Assembly: GCA_047621325.1 (NCBI GenBank) | Contig: JBLHLT010000016.1 | Span: forward strand, 25,837 to 89,836 | Direction of reading: 5' to 3' | Origin: Bermanella sp047621325 | GTDB taxonomy: Bacteria > Pseudomonadota > Gammaproteobacteria > Pseudomonadales > Oceanobacteraceae | Length of the DNA stretch: 64,000 nucleotides | Shown here: positions 26,669 through 35,813 of the stretch, in pieces | Numbering within the stretch: position 1 is the stretch's first letter | How the letters are laid out: the number at the start of each line of letters is the position of its first letter | Notes under the pieces: model-generated | The model's database searches: none | What the model was told of the DNA's origin: nothing | The model's input: the letters and a program-made list of their open reading frames with translations, nothing else | Translations under genes and position numbers: made by a program

Positions 26669-27502
26669 TTAACGAATATCTTCTAGTAAAGTATCCATGC
26701 CGGATTCAATACCATCAATATTCTCTAAATCGGATAGAGCCTGTTCGGTATCCATATTTATGGCTGCGGCGATATCCAAAGGAAAGCCTTGTAAGGTTTC
26801 TTGAGCCGATAAGCCTGCTTTGGTACAAGTATGGATATAAAGTGCTAAATGGATAAGGCTAGCCAGTGGTTGCTCTAGATTTACCAAGTCATCATTACAA
26901 TGATAAAGAATGCCATCAGCAATCTCTTCAGGAAACTTCCAGCGTTTAGCCAGTTCAGCACCTACATCAGCATAAGTATAACCAAGCATTGAATTTTCAA
27001 CACTTGCGAGCTTGCCGCCAGCATCGACCGCTGCTTGAATTTTTTTGGCTTCTTGCGGCGCTAAAAGCTGAATCAGCAATTCACCAATGCTGTGTAACAT
27101 GCCACAGGTAAATGCTGTTTCAGTGTTGATTTTACAATAGGGAGCCATCCACTTAGCAATGGCGGCCACGGCGAAGTTATCACGCCAGAATTCTTTACGG
27201 TTAAAGCCTGGTGGGCTTTGCATTGCACCGGTGATACCTGAAGCTAAAACTAAGGTTCTAAGAGTCGAGAACCCTAGTAAGACTGAAGCATCTGCGGTGC
27301 TTGAAATAGTACGGCTTACGCCGTAGTGCGCACAATTAGCAAGGCGCAACACTTTGGCTGTTAGAACCGGGTCTAGGCTGATTTTTTTTGCAATTTCGTC
27401 CATATCGAAATCGGCTTTGTTAAAGGTTTGAATAAGTTCTTGAACTACCTTGGGAATATTAGGCAGATTTTGATTGTGATCAAATAAGCTAGAAAAGTTC
27501 AT
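26669..27502 (-). CDS. HDOD domain protein
   Basis: A 277-aa cytoplasmic protein with one HDOD domain (about residues 10-205: LPNIPKVVQELIQTF, then ISLDPVLTAKVLRLANCAHYG). HDOD proteins are divergent HD-type output modules in second-messenger and stress signalling; catalytic activity is usually absent. ATG 27502 is preferred over GTG 27514, which would add only four codons. Divergent from the 3-HIBDH-family gene. Confidence 0.85.
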   Translation of the reverse strand: MNFSSLFDHNQNLPNIPKVVQELIQTFNKADFDMDEIAKKISLDPVLTAKVLRLANCAHYGVSRTISSTADASVLLGFSTLRTLVLASGITGAMQSPPGFNRKEFWRDNFAVAAIAKWMAPYCKINTETAFTCGMLHSIGELLIQLLAPQEAKKIQAAVDAGGKLASVENSMLGYTYADVGAELAKRWKFPEEIADGILYHCNDDLVNLEQPLASLIHLALYIHTCTKAGLSAQETLQGFPLDIAAAINMDTEQALSDLENIDGIESGMDTLLEDIR

Positions 27503-27640
27503 ACGTACGTCCACTGTTATACTGTTTTAAGCCTAGAACACCCTGTTCAACTTGGCTAATAGGATATTGAAAAATAACTCAATCTAATCTGCTGTTTGTT
27601 AGAATAGATAAATAGAGATTAGAAATTATAAGGCATCATT

Positions 27641-28528
27641 ATGACAAGTGTTGGTTTTATTGGAATTGGCCTGATGGGGTTGCCCATGTGCACGCGGTTA
27701 TTGGCGGCACAAGTGCCATTAACGGTGTGGAACCGCAACCCGCAAAAATGTCAGCCTTTAGTGTCGCAGGGTGCGGTTCATGCTGCTTCTGTTGCAATAC
27801 TTGTCCAAAATGTCGATGTCATCATGCTCTGTGTATCGAATACTCAGGCGGTGCAAGATGTGAGTGAAGCTTTATTGCCGTATTTACGTAAAGGCCAAGT
27901 GGTTGTGGATTTCAGCTCGATCAGCCCTGATGCCACTCAGGCGTTAGCATTGCGTGTGGCCGAACAGGGTGTAACTTGGATTGATTGCCCCGTATCGGGT
28001 GGTGTTGCAGGTGCTGAAGCGGGTACGTTGGTGATGATGGCCGGTGGTGATGAAAATATACTCAAAACCCTGCAGCCATTACTTTTAAATCTAGGGCAGC
28101 GTGTAACGTATATGGGCGAAAGTGGGGCGGGGCAAACCACTAAAATATGCAATCAAATGATCGTAAGTTGTAATGTACTGGTGATTGCAGAGGTAATGGC
28201 CATGGCGAAACGAGCTGGAGTCGATGCGGTAAAAATTCCCCAAGCATTACAGGGCGGCTTTGCCGACAGCACGCCCTTGCAGTTAACGGGGTCGCGCATG
28301 GCGGTACAAGACTTTGATGACATTAAGTGGCATGTGAAAACCTTACTCAAAGACCTCGATATGGCAGGCGACCTAAGTAAAGCACTGGGTAGTGCAACGC
28401 CAATGGCGGGATTAGGTGCACAATTGATGCGTCAGCATGCAAGCAAAGGGTTTGCCGAACAAGACCCTGCCACGCTGGTTAGTCTTTATGAGGCTATGCT
28501 TAAGCGCAACATGCCCGAACAAGACTAG
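27641..28528 (+). CDS. Probable 2-hydroxy-3-oxopropionate (tartronate semialdehyde) reductase
   Basis: A 295-aa beta-hydroxyacid dehydrogenase: N-terminal Rossmann motif GFIGIGLMG (6-14), substrate motif DCPVSGGVAGAEAGTL and the catalytic-lysine region GQTTKICNQM. The family includes 3-hydroxyisobutyrate dehydrogenase, GarR and GlxR. The next gene (8 nt away) is a hydroxypyruvate isomerase homologue, which favours a GlxR/GarR role in glyoxylate/glycerate metabolism. No glyoxylate carboligase or glycerate kinase gene lies in the window. Confidence 0.83.
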   Translation: MTSVGFIGIGLMGLPMCTRLLAAQVPLTVWNRNPQKCQPLVSQGAVHAASVAILVQNVDVIMLCVSNTQAVQDVSEALLPYLRKGQVVVDFSSISPDATQALALRVAEQGVTWIDCPVSGGVAGAEAGTLVMMAGGDENILKTLQPLLLNLGQRVTYMGESGAGQTTKICNQMIVSCNVLVIAEVMAMAKRAGVDAVKIPQALQGGFADSTPLQLTGSRMAVQDFDDIKWHVKTLLKDLDMAGDLSKALGSATPMAGLGAQLMRQHASKGFAEQDPATLVSLYEAMLKRNMPEQD

Positions 28529-28536
28529 GAATCATC

Positions 28537-29358
28537 ATGCGATTAGTGGCTAATTTATCCCTACTATTTACTGAAGTGCCATTATTAGAGCGCTTTCAGG
28601 CCGCTGCCGATGCCGGGTTTAAAACGGTTGAAATTCAGTTTCCTTATGAAGAAAATTTAGCGGCACTGGTTCAAGCTAAGCACCAAGCAGGCGTAGAGAT
28701 CTGCTTAATTAATGTTCCCGCGGCGGATCTAATGACGGGTGGTGAAGGCTTAGCTTGCGTGCCAGAAAAAGAAACTCAATTTGAAGAAGCTTTAAAACTT
28801 GCTTACACCTATGCAGCTGCATTGGATGTGAAAATGCTGAATGTACTGCCGGGACGCTGCCTAGACCAAAGCAAACATTCTCAATATATGAACACACTTA
28901 AAAAGAATTTAGTGAAAGCCGCCGTCGTCATGCAAAAACACGACATTCTGGTGACGTTTGAAGCGGTGAACACTCAAGATATGCCTGGTTTTTTAATTCA
29001 TCACACCGAACAAATGTTAGATATTTTAGCTGAGCTTAATCAGCCTAATTTAAAAATGCAGTATGACATTTATCATATGCAAATAATGGATGGCAATGTT
29101 GATGAAACCTTGCGCCATCACTCGCATATGATCGGCCACATACAGTTCGCAGATGTACCTGGTCGCGGTGAGCCCTTAAGCGGAAATTTAAACTTTAAAA
29201 GTATTTTTGAGGACATAAAAAACAGTCACTATCACGGGTATGTGAGCGCGGAATACCGCCCCAGTGCAGGGGATACACAAGCCAGTTTAGGTTGGATGAA
29301 TCAATTTGACTTAGAGTGGCTTAGCCATGCTCATGACACCAAAATATCCCCGTATTAA
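28537..29358 (+). CDS. hyi: Hydroxypyruvate isomerase family protein (Hyi)
   Basis: A 273-aa TIM-barrel isomerase opening with NLSLLFTE and EIQFPYEEN as in Hyi. Metal/acid residues are visible in FEAVNTQDMPG, QYDIYHMQ, GHIQFADVPGRGEP and SAEYRPSA. It interconverts hydroxypyruvate and tartronate semialdehyde in the E. coli enzyme. Paired with the reductase just upstream, likely one operon. Confidence 0.87.
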   Translation: MRLVANLSLLFTEVPLLERFQAAADAGFKTVEIQFPYEENLAALVQAKHQAGVEICLINVPAADLMTGGEGLACVPEKETQFEEALKLAYTYAAALDVKMLNVLPGRCLDQSKHSQYMNTLKKNLVKAAVVMQKHDILVTFEAVNTQDMPGFLIHHTEQMLDILAELNQPNLKMQYDIYHMQIMDGNVDETLRHHSHMIGHIQFADVPGRGEPLSGNLNFKSIFEDIKNSHYHGYVSAEYRPSAGDTQASLGWMNQFDLEWLSHAHDTKISPY

Positions 29359-29704
29359 ATAATAATTAAAGCTCATAACCCCTGTGCCGATAACATAAAT
29401 AAGCTTAACGGATTAAGCCTAGACTTCAGGGGTAACCCTATAAATACACCAACAAAACGGATCTTTGTTATCGTCTTTACAGTAAGTCGCTAAGGAACTG
29501 GCTGCGCTTAAACGGATGTTGTGACGTATTATTTTAATCCACGGAATAATGCATCAAGCGCAGCCAACACTTCATCTTATTTTTCTACACTTCCTTTATT
29601 CAAAACGTTGCAACCGCTCTGCATTAAACCTTATACTCCTGCGCCAAAAATTAAATTGATTGAACGTTCAATTTAAAAAACAATAATGAGGTTACATACT
29701 CTCC
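29359..29704. other. Structured intergenic region between hyi and the phospholipase D gene
   Basis: 346 nt without a gene but rich in symmetry. A nested structure (ACCCCTG 29378-29384 / CAGGGGT 29427-29433 enclosing GCTTAA/TTAAGC at 29403-29408/29413-29418) is followed by an 11-bp inverted repeat (29499-29509/29556-29566) with an inner 6-bp stem (29528-29533/29545-29550). No T-run follows directly. The promoter of the phospholipase gene should also be here. Confidence 0.55.
29659..29672. promoter_or_regulatory. Perfect 14-bp palindrome, candidate operator
   Basis: ATTGAACGTTCAAT is perfectly self-complementary and lies 33 nt before the phospholipase D start. Its form resembles operators of TetR-family repressors (TGAACGTTCA core), but no regulator gene is adjacent, so binding is inferred only. 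Confidence 0.45.
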
Positions 29705-31333
29705 ATGGCATTATTTATTAATAAGCCGCTGTCAAAAGCGCTTACCACAGCAACGCTACTTGCCAGTGCATTGCTATCTACACAAAGTTTGGCCGCTACA
29801 CCGCACATTGATGCGGTTGAAACAGCATTGCGTGATTTAGCACCCAGCTCGGAAGGCACCGTTTGGCAGCGTACTACGGGCAATGATATTGCGGGTTATG
29901 GTCCTTATAAAAGTGATTGGTTATTACAAACCCCAAATTGCTGGGGCGATGCACAATGTCAGCAAGCGTCAGGCGCACAAGTGTTAGCGGATACCATTTA
30001 TCGAGATATTTCGGCTGCACAACATTGGGTCGATATCACCACATTAGTGACTTACCCAGATGGTATTTTTCAAAAAGCCATTGTCGATGGTATTTCGGAC
30101 GCATTAATCAGCAACCCAAACTTAACCGTTCGTATTTTAGGTGGTACGCCTCCGGGTCTGGGTAACTTTAGTTCGCCAGTGACTGAAAGTGCGGCGGCTT
30201 ATGTTTCACGTTTAAAGCGCGACTTAGGCGTGCAATACAATGATGCCAATATTATTGTGGCGGGCGTTGAAACCAGTTGGTTATATTCTTGGAATCACTC
30301 AAAAATTATCGCGGTTGATAGTAAAACGGCCATCGTCGGCGGACACAATCTTTGGGAAGGCGCATATGGCGACGTAGCAAATCCGATTAGTGACGTGTCT
30401 ATGCGTTTGATTGGTCCAGCATCTGAATCTGCCCATGTGTTTGCGGATCTTTTATGGGACTTTGCGTGTACTTGGAGCACTGGTGTTGTGAATGATACGT
30501 TTTATGTCGACATAGAGCGCACACCCGCGATGGGGAATGCATGTCCAAAAACACACAGCACCGTTAGTGCGGTAAGCCAAGGCACCGCCACAGTGATGGC
30601 ATTAGGTGGTTTAGGCTTTGGTATGGATGTTCCTGGTGATGACCGTGGCGGGCTTACGAAAGCAAATGATAGCTCGGCGGATTGTTCGTTTCTTTTCAAA
30701 GATTATTACAATAATGATAAAAGCTATACGGTTGCTAACCCCGAGGAAGAAGGATTGCGTACGTTGATTCGCAGCGCGCAAGAATCTGTCTTTATCTCTC
30801 AACAAGACCTTATTGCTCCGTGTGTGCCCCCTGTTGCAAACGCGTATTACGATGCACGCTTGTTTGACGTGCTAGCCGATAAACTTTTACAAGATGTGAA
30901 AGTACAAATTGTTACCAGTACGCCGGGTGCAAAGCAGTCTATTGTAGCGCCTTATTCAAACATGAAAAAAATGTCTGATATTACCGATATTCTTGTGCGT
31001 AAAGTGAAATCACGTGGCAACTTATCCAGTAGTAATGCAAAAGCGAAAATCTGTCAAAATTTACAGCTAGCCCCTTTGCGCATTGCCAGTGGTGTTGGCA
31101 CGTGGAGCAACGGTAATAGCATTGGTAATCACGCTAAAGTGATTGCCGTTGACCAAGCGGCATTTTATGTGGGTTCTAAAAACTTATACCCTGCAACGTT
31201 ACAAGACTTCGGCTATATAGTTGAAGAAACAGAGGCCGCTAAAACATTCTACGAAGAATATCAAACACCGTTGTGGTTTAACTCTCAATCGGCTGCGGTT
31301 GTGGATTATAACCAAGGTATTTGTAACCTTTAA
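29705..31333 (+). CDS. Exported phospholipase D-like protein
   Basis: A 542-aa secreted protein with a signal peptide (cleavage near SLAA-TP, about residue 30). It has two HKD motifs: HSKIIAVD in the first half and HAKVIAVD in the second, each followed by a GG/GS-x-N element (VGGHNLW, VGSKNLY). The layout resembles actinobacterial-type secreted PLD (EC 3.1.4.4). Several Cys pairs fit an exported fold. Activity on phospholipids is the family expectation. Monocistronic, with a palindrome upstream and two hairpins downstream. Confidence 0.87.
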   Translation: MALFINKPLSKALTTATLLASALLSTQSLAATPHIDAVETALRDLAPSSEGTVWQRTTGNDIAGYGPYKSDWLLQTPNCWGDAQCQQASGAQVLADTIYRDISAAQHWVDITTLVTYPDGIFQKAIVDGISDALISNPNLTVRILGGTPPGLGNFSSPVTESAAAYVSRLKRDLGVQYNDANIIVAGVETSWLYSWNHSKIIAVDSKTAIVGGHNLWEGAYGDVANPISDVSMRLIGPASESAHVFADLLWDFACTWSTGVVNDTFYVDIERTPAMGNACPKTHSTVSAVSQGTATVMALGGLGFGMDVPGDDRGGLTKANDSSADCSFLFKDYYNNDKSYTVANPEEEGLRTLIRSAQESVFISQQDLIAPCVPPVANAYYDARLFDVLADKLLQDVKVQIVTSTPGAKQSIVAPYSNMKKMSDITDILVRKVKSRGNLSSSNAKAKICQNLQLAPLRIASGVGTWSNGNSIGNHAKVIAVDQAAFYVGSKNLYPATLQDFGYIVEETEAAKTFYEEYQTPLWFNSQSAAVVDYNQGICNL

Positions 31334-31346
31334 CATGGTTGTTAGC

Positions 31347-31453
31347 AGGGTGAATCATATGCGTGGGACTCGTATATAAGATTCACCTTGCGATCAGCGG
31401 CAACGGTATTGTGTTGTCGTGGCGGCTAAAGCGTTATATTTATTCTTTAGCCG
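31347..31453. terminator. Two hairpins between convergent genes
   Basis: Stem 1: 31347-31356 with 31380-31389 (10 bp, one G-U). Stem 2: CGGCTAAAG 31423-31431 with CTTTAGCCG 31445-31453 (9 bp). They lie between the convergent phospholipase and DUF938 genes; only a short T-rich tail (GTTTTA) follows the second, so termination is likely but not textbook. Confidence 0.55.
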
Positions 31454-31499
31454 TCATGTTTTAGATATCAGCGGATACTACAAAGATTGTGTGTTTTTA

Positions 31500-32099
31500 T
31501 TATTTTTCAAAAACTAAAATCACATTGTTAGCGGGTAAATTAAGCCTTTCTTTAAAGCGTAGGCCATGACGGTCGGCACATTCTTGTAACAATATTAATT
31601 CTTTAATACCCGCTTGTGGGTTTACATCGTGTTTTAGCCATTCATCTAAATTTTTATTACCGTCACTGGTAAACCCGTTCTCATTGATGGGGCCGTAACA
31701 GAAGAATAGACCTGTCTTTTTGAGAGTAAGGCTGATTCCTTTAAAAACAGCACTGACATCATCGGCACTGACAAAGTGCAGCAAATTCGCGCAATAGGCA
31801 TACTGATACGTATTCGAGGGCACGGGCCATGTTATTTGCGTGATATCCAATGGTATACAAGGCAATAAGTTACACAGTTGTGCTTCTTGCTGCCAAGGGT
31901 GTGATAGCGCAACTTGAGAAGGGTGCTCGGTTAGTTGCCACTGTAGATTGGGCCGTTGACCACAAATATGCACGCCATGCTGGCCAGTACCGCTGGCCAA
32001 TTCTAATAGTGGTCCATTACCTGACAGCCAAGGGGATAATGCATCAAATATAGGTTGTTGGTTGCGCACACAGGATGGATTAATGATTTTCTCAGACAT
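31500..32099 (-). CDS. DUF938 class I SAM-dependent methyltransferase
   Basis: A 199-aa cytoplasmic methyltransferase-like protein. The SAM-binding loop reads LELASGTGQHG (about residues 32-42), after the family's opening NPSCVRNQQPI. The target is unknown. It is divergent from the SDR gene and convergent with the phospholipase gene. Confidence 0.85.
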   Translation of the reverse strand: MSEKIINPSCVRNQQPIFDALSPWLSGNGPLLELASGTGQHGVHICGQRPNLQWQLTEHPSQVALSHPWQQEAQLCNLLPCIPLDITQITWPVPSNTYQYAYCANLLHFVSADDVSAVFKGISLTLKKTGLFFCYGPINENGFTSDGNKNLDEWLKHDVNPQAGIKELILLQECADRHGLRFKERLNLPANNVILVFEK

Positions 32100-32222
32100 A
32101 ACACTCCTTAAAACAGGCTTTTTACACAGATACCATAAACCATGGGTGCCTCTAGTGAGTAAAGGCAGTAAAATGTGTCAGTCTATGTAAAATAACCCGC
32201 AAAATTCAAGATCGAGGTCAGT

Positions 32223-32903
32223 ATGTCACAAGTGGTATTAATAACAGGCGCCAATCGCGGCATTGGCCTTTCTATGGCACAACAATATGTGGCTCAAGGC
32301 AGTGAAGTGATTGCTGTGTGCCGTGAAAGCTCAGATGAAATCGAAGAGCTTGCGGATCTTGTGATAAGTGGCATCGATTTAAGCCAAGACGATGCCATGG
32401 ACAGCGTCATACAAGTGCTTGAACTTGCCCAAGGTGATGACTTTAAACTTGATGTGCTCATTAACAACGCCGGCATGTTTCAAAATGAAACGCTAGATAA
32501 AATGGAATTGGATCAAATACGTGATCAATTTGAAATTAACGCACTGGCACCATTAAAAATTACTCATGCACTGTTGCCATTTTTCAAACAAGGCTCAAAA
32601 GTGATTAACATTACTAGCCGCATGGGCAGCATCGAAGATAATACCAGTGGTGCATACTATGGTTACCGTGCGAGTAAGGCGGCACTTAATGCCTTTACTA
32701 AATCATTGGCAATGGATTTAAAACCAAAAGGCGTAGCGGTTGCGGTTGTGCATCCCGGTTTTGTACAAACTCGTATGGTTGGCTTTAACGGCGATATAAC
32801 CCCAGACCAAGCAGCCAAAGGTATTTTAGAGCGTGCAGCTGAATTGAATTTAGAAAATACCGGTGGGTTTTGGCACAGCAATGGTCAAGCTTTGCCTTGG
32901 TAA
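32223..32903 (+). CDS. SDR family NAD(P)-dependent oxidoreductase
   Basis: A 226-aa short-chain dehydrogenase with the classical set: TGANRGIG (8-15), NNAG (81-84), Ser132, Tyr148 and Lys152 (YRASK). It resembles C-factor/CsgA-like short SDRs in length. The substrate cannot be inferred. The start is ATG 32223 with GAGGT upstream. Single gene. Confidence 0.9.
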   Translation: MSQVVLITGANRGIGLSMAQQYVAQGSEVIAVCRESSDEIEELADLVISGIDLSQDDAMDSVIQVLELAQGDDFKLDVLINNAGMFQNETLDKMELDQIRDQFEINALAPLKITHALLPFFKQGSKVINITSRMGSIEDNTSGAYYGYRASKAALNAFTKSLAMDLKPKGVAVAVVHPGFVQTRMVGFNGDITPDQAAKGILERAAELNLENTGGFWHSNGQALPW

Positions 32904-33006
32904 GGCTTAGCCTTTGTGGATGGTTCACAATCACCGCATTGTAAATCAGTATTAGTAAAATATTTTTAGAATAGTTAATTAGAAAATTAACACAGTAGGG
33001 AAAAAA

Positions 33007-33489
33007 ATGAGCATCGAAAAAGACAACGTAGTGTATTTTCATTACACACTTTCTGGTGAAGACGGCAAAGCGTTTGAAACCAGCACTAATGGCCACCCAA
33101 TGACGTTTCTATTTGGTCACGGCAATATTTTGCCAGCTTTAGAAGCTGAGTTTGCTGATAAAAACGAAGGTGATCAATTTCAAGTGACACTGACACCAGA
33201 GCAAGCATACGGTGAACGTAACGAAGCCGGTGTGCAGCGTATTCCAATTAAACATTTGAACACCAAAGGTAAATTGCAAAAAGGCCAAGCGGTTAAAGTC
33301 AATACCGACAATGGTATGCGTGATGTGACCATTGTTAAAGTAGGTCGATTCAACGTAGATGTTGACACCAATCACCCGCTTGCAGGCTTGACGATTACGT
33401 TTGATGTCAGTGTTGAAAAAGTACGCCCAGCAGAGGCAGAAGAGCTTTCTCATGGACATGTGCACGGTGAGGGTGGTCATCACCACTAG
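33007..33489 (+). CDS. SlyD-like FKBP-type peptidyl-prolyl isomerase
   Basis: A 160-aa cytoplasmic FKBP. The FKBP half contains VYFHYTLSGEDGKAFETS and FLFGHGNILPALE, the inserted IF (chaperone) domain contains TPEQAYGERN, and the C-terminus is His-rich (HGHVHGEGGHHH), the metal-binding tail expected of SlyD. It likely catalyses prolyl isomerisation, acts as a folding helper and may bind nickel. GGG precedes the ATG by six bases, and a structured terminator follows. Confidence 0.87.
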   Translation: MSIEKDNVVYFHYTLSGEDGKAFETSTNGHPMTFLFGHGNILPALEAEFADKNEGDQFQVTLTPEQAYGERNEAGVQRIPIKHLNTKGKLQKGQAVKVNTDNGMRDVTIVKVGRFNVDVDTNHPLAGLTITFDVSVEKVRPAEAEELSHGHVHGEGGHHH

Positions 33490-33512
33490 GGTGTAGCTAA
33501 ACATGCTGTATT

Positions 33513-33571
33513 AAAGGTCATTGAATATCGTTTTTAGTATCATAAAACGGTTTAATTTAATGGCCTTTTTT
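33513..33571 (+). terminator. Branched terminator after the SlyD-like gene
   Basis: AAAGGTCATT (33513-33522) pairs with AATGGCCTTT (33559-33568, one G-U) and encloses CGTTTT/AAAACG (33529-33534/33544-33549). The outer stem runs into TTTTTT. Confidence 0.75.
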
Positions 33572-33786
33572 ATATCGATTGGGCTTGTTTTTGTGTTGGA
33601 ATATTTATTCTATTCACTTAAACAGCATTAAATTAATGAATGTTACCGTTGCTGTATTTAAGGGTGCACGTGTATTATGTTTTCTAGTTTACTGTAAAGT
33701 AGCGCCCGCTATTTGTACGGGTTCCATTTATCCACTCAATCTGATTTACTGCTTGTCACACCTAAACGGCCAAAAGAAAAACAACC

Positions 33787-34452
33787 ATGGCATTGCAACT
33801 GCGACACGACGAACTCAAAACAATACTCAAATCAAAGCGTGATAAATTTTCTGATATTCACAGCACTCGTTTGCATCGTGCGTTAAGCTGGTTGAATTGT
33901 GCGGCTAAACAGCAATATGATGTGGATTTACAGTTGATAAGTTTATGGATCGCTTTTAACGCCTGTTACGCGGTTGATCAAGGTGGCAGTGAATCACTGG
34001 CAGAGCGTTTTGCATTTCAAGGTTTTGTTGAAAAACTTGTACGTCATGATCATGCTAAACAAATATATGCCTGCCTATGGAAAACTTATTCTGGGCCGGT
34101 GAAAGCGCTGATCAAAAATCCTTATGTGTACAGCGGGTTTTGGCAAGCCAAACGTGAAGACGTTGATAATGAAGACTGGCGTGTTGGATTCGATCAACTT
34201 AGCGTGTCTGCACTAAATCATTTAAGCCGACAAAACGTACCACAATTGTTAGGGATTGTACTTGATCGTTTATTTGTATTGCGTAATCAATTAATTCACG
34301 GCGGTGCGACGTATGCGAGTCAGGTTAATCGTGAACAAGTAGAAGATGGTACACAATTATTGGCCAGCTTGGTGCCGATTATGATTGAGATTATGTTAAG
34401 TACTGAGCACGAAGATTGGGGGAATATTTATTATCCCGTACTTAATAAATAA
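33787..34452 (+). CDS. Orphan ApeA-like HEPN domain protein
   Basis: A 221-aa soluble protein. The HEPN signature RNQLIH (Arg166 to His171, R-x4-H) is intact, and LWIAFNACYAVDQG (53-66) matches the preceding conserved HEPN helix. HEPN proteins of this kind are often RNases in defence or stress systems; here no nucleotidyltransferase, toxin-antitoxin partner or CRISPR gene lies next to it. A 300-nt region upstream (after the SlyD terminator) holds no other gene. Activity is inference. Confidence 0.75.
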   Translation: MALQLRHDELKTILKSKRDKFSDIHSTRLHRALSWLNCAAKQQYDVDLQLISLWIAFNACYAVDQGGSESLAERFAFQGFVEKLVRHDHAKQIYACLWKTYSGPVKALIKNPYVYSGFWQAKREDVDNEDWRVGFDQLSVSALNHLSRQNVPQLLGIVLDRLFVLRNQLIHGGATYASQVNREQVEDGTQLLASLVPIMIEIMLSTEHEDWGNIYYPVLNK

Positions 34453-34631
34453 TGTTATTACTTTAAATAGTGCAACAATGTTTTAGCAATGTGGATATCG
34501 TCCAATAAGTGAAACAGGCCTAGTAAAAATCCGCCAACTTAAATACGTATCGCAGGTTAACTGAAAAAACTAATGTATGCTGGTGCCACTGACATTCCCA
34601 CCTAAATGGTGATATTCATTGGATAGACGCT

Positions 34632-35747
34632 ATGACCGCAACCGAACGCCTAAAACAAGAAAAAAGTGCGCTGATAAAAAAATATGCAGTTCGCCATAAC
34701 GGTTTTGCGTTATATCAAGTTCTTTCTACTGTATTACCTTATTTTATACTCTTTTATTTTGCCGTTATTACCCAAGAAATTTCCTATTGGTTGTCGGCTG
34801 TTTTTATTTCGTTGTTAATTCTATTTATTATGCGTGTGTTTATGATGATGCACGATGCGGGTCATGGCTGCTTATTTATTAATCCTTGGCAAAATAAAAT
34901 TGCTGGTTTTATTATGGGGGTTTTATGTGGTGTGCCTGAATATGTTTGGTCGAAGCATCATGCCTATCACCATGCTACAAATGGTAATTGGAATAAATAT
35001 CGAGGTCCATTAGCGGTATTATCGAGTGATGAATATGCAGAGCTGTCAGCTAAAAAACAAAAAACCTATGCCAATAGTCGTAATATTCTGTTAGCGCCTT
35101 TTGCGGGGTTTATGTATTTTATTTTTACGCCACGCTTTACTTGGATTAAAGGCAGTATTCAGGTTGTTATACATACTATTAAAGGTAAGTTATCGGCACC
35201 TAAAACCAGTTTAAAAGAGATAGTTAGTCGATTTGAAACCGGCTATTGGGCGAATTGGAAAGAATATCGCCACATGGCAGCCAATAATATTGTATTAATT
35301 AGCTTGATTATATTTGGTTGTTGGTACTTTGGTGTAAGCGCGTTTATGGTGGTTTATCTTATTGCGTTATCGCTGGCTGGTGCATTAGGTATTATTTTAT
35401 TTACTGTGCAGCATAATTTTGAAGGTTCATATGCAACCGGCGATGATGGTTGGGATTACAATACCGCTGCCATAGAGGGCACTAGTTATTTCGATTTACC
35501 ACGAATTTTACATTGGTTTACTGCCGATATTGGCTATCACCATGTGCATCATTTGTCGGCTCGTATTCCTAATTATAAATTACGCCAGTGTCATGAAGAG
35601 TATCAATCATTGTTCAATACTGTACCGATAGTACGATTAAAAGATGTTTTTAAATCCTTTAAGTATATTTTATGGGATGAGGCGAGTGGACGTTTAATTA
35701 CTGTAGAAGAGTTTAATCTTCGATATTCACAACCCATATTGAATTAA
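34632..35747 (+). CDS. Membrane fatty acid desaturase
   Basis: A 371-aa integral membrane di-iron desaturase. The three histidine boxes are complete: HDAGH (74-78), HHAYHH (109-114) and a late HHVHH, plus four or more hydrophobic segments. It resembles omega-type acyl-lipid desaturases and may introduce double bonds for membrane fluidity. Regiospecificity cannot be read. Monocistronic, ended by a strong terminator. Confidence 0.9.
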   Translation: MTATERLKQEKSALIKKYAVRHNGFALYQVLSTVLPYFILFYFAVITQEISYWLSAVFISLLILFIMRVFMMMHDAGHGCLFINPWQNKIAGFIMGVLCGVPEYVWSKHHAYHHATNGNWNKYRGPLAVLSSDEYAELSAKKQKTYANSRNILLAPFAGFMYFIFTPRFTWIKGSIQVVIHTIKGKLSAPKTSLKEIVSRFETGYWANWKEYRHMAANNIVLISLIIFGCWYFGVSAFMVVYLIALSLAGALGIILFTVQHNFEGSYATGDDGWDYNTAAIEGTSYFDLPRILHWFTADIGYHHVHHLSARIPNYKLRQCHEEYQSLFNTVPIVRLKDVFKSFKYILWDEASGRLITVEEFNLRYSQPILN

Positions 35748-35764
35748 TGAGTCAGCCTGCATAA

Positions 35765-35793
35765 AAAAAGGGTCAGCATTGCTGACCCTTTTT
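35765..35793. terminator. Bidirectional terminator after desaturase
   Basis: A 13-bp stem (35765-35777 with 35781-35793) with GGGTCAGC/GCTGACCC core, A-tract on one side and T5 on the other. It serves the convergent desaturase and 118-aa protein genes. Confidence 0.94.
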
Positions 35794-35813
35794 GCTTACT
35801 TGCATAGAATACT

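Noticed and set aside
33579..33842. 87-codon frame overlapping the HEPN gene start
   Set aside because: It overlaps the well supported HEPN start, has no ribosome site and shows no family features.
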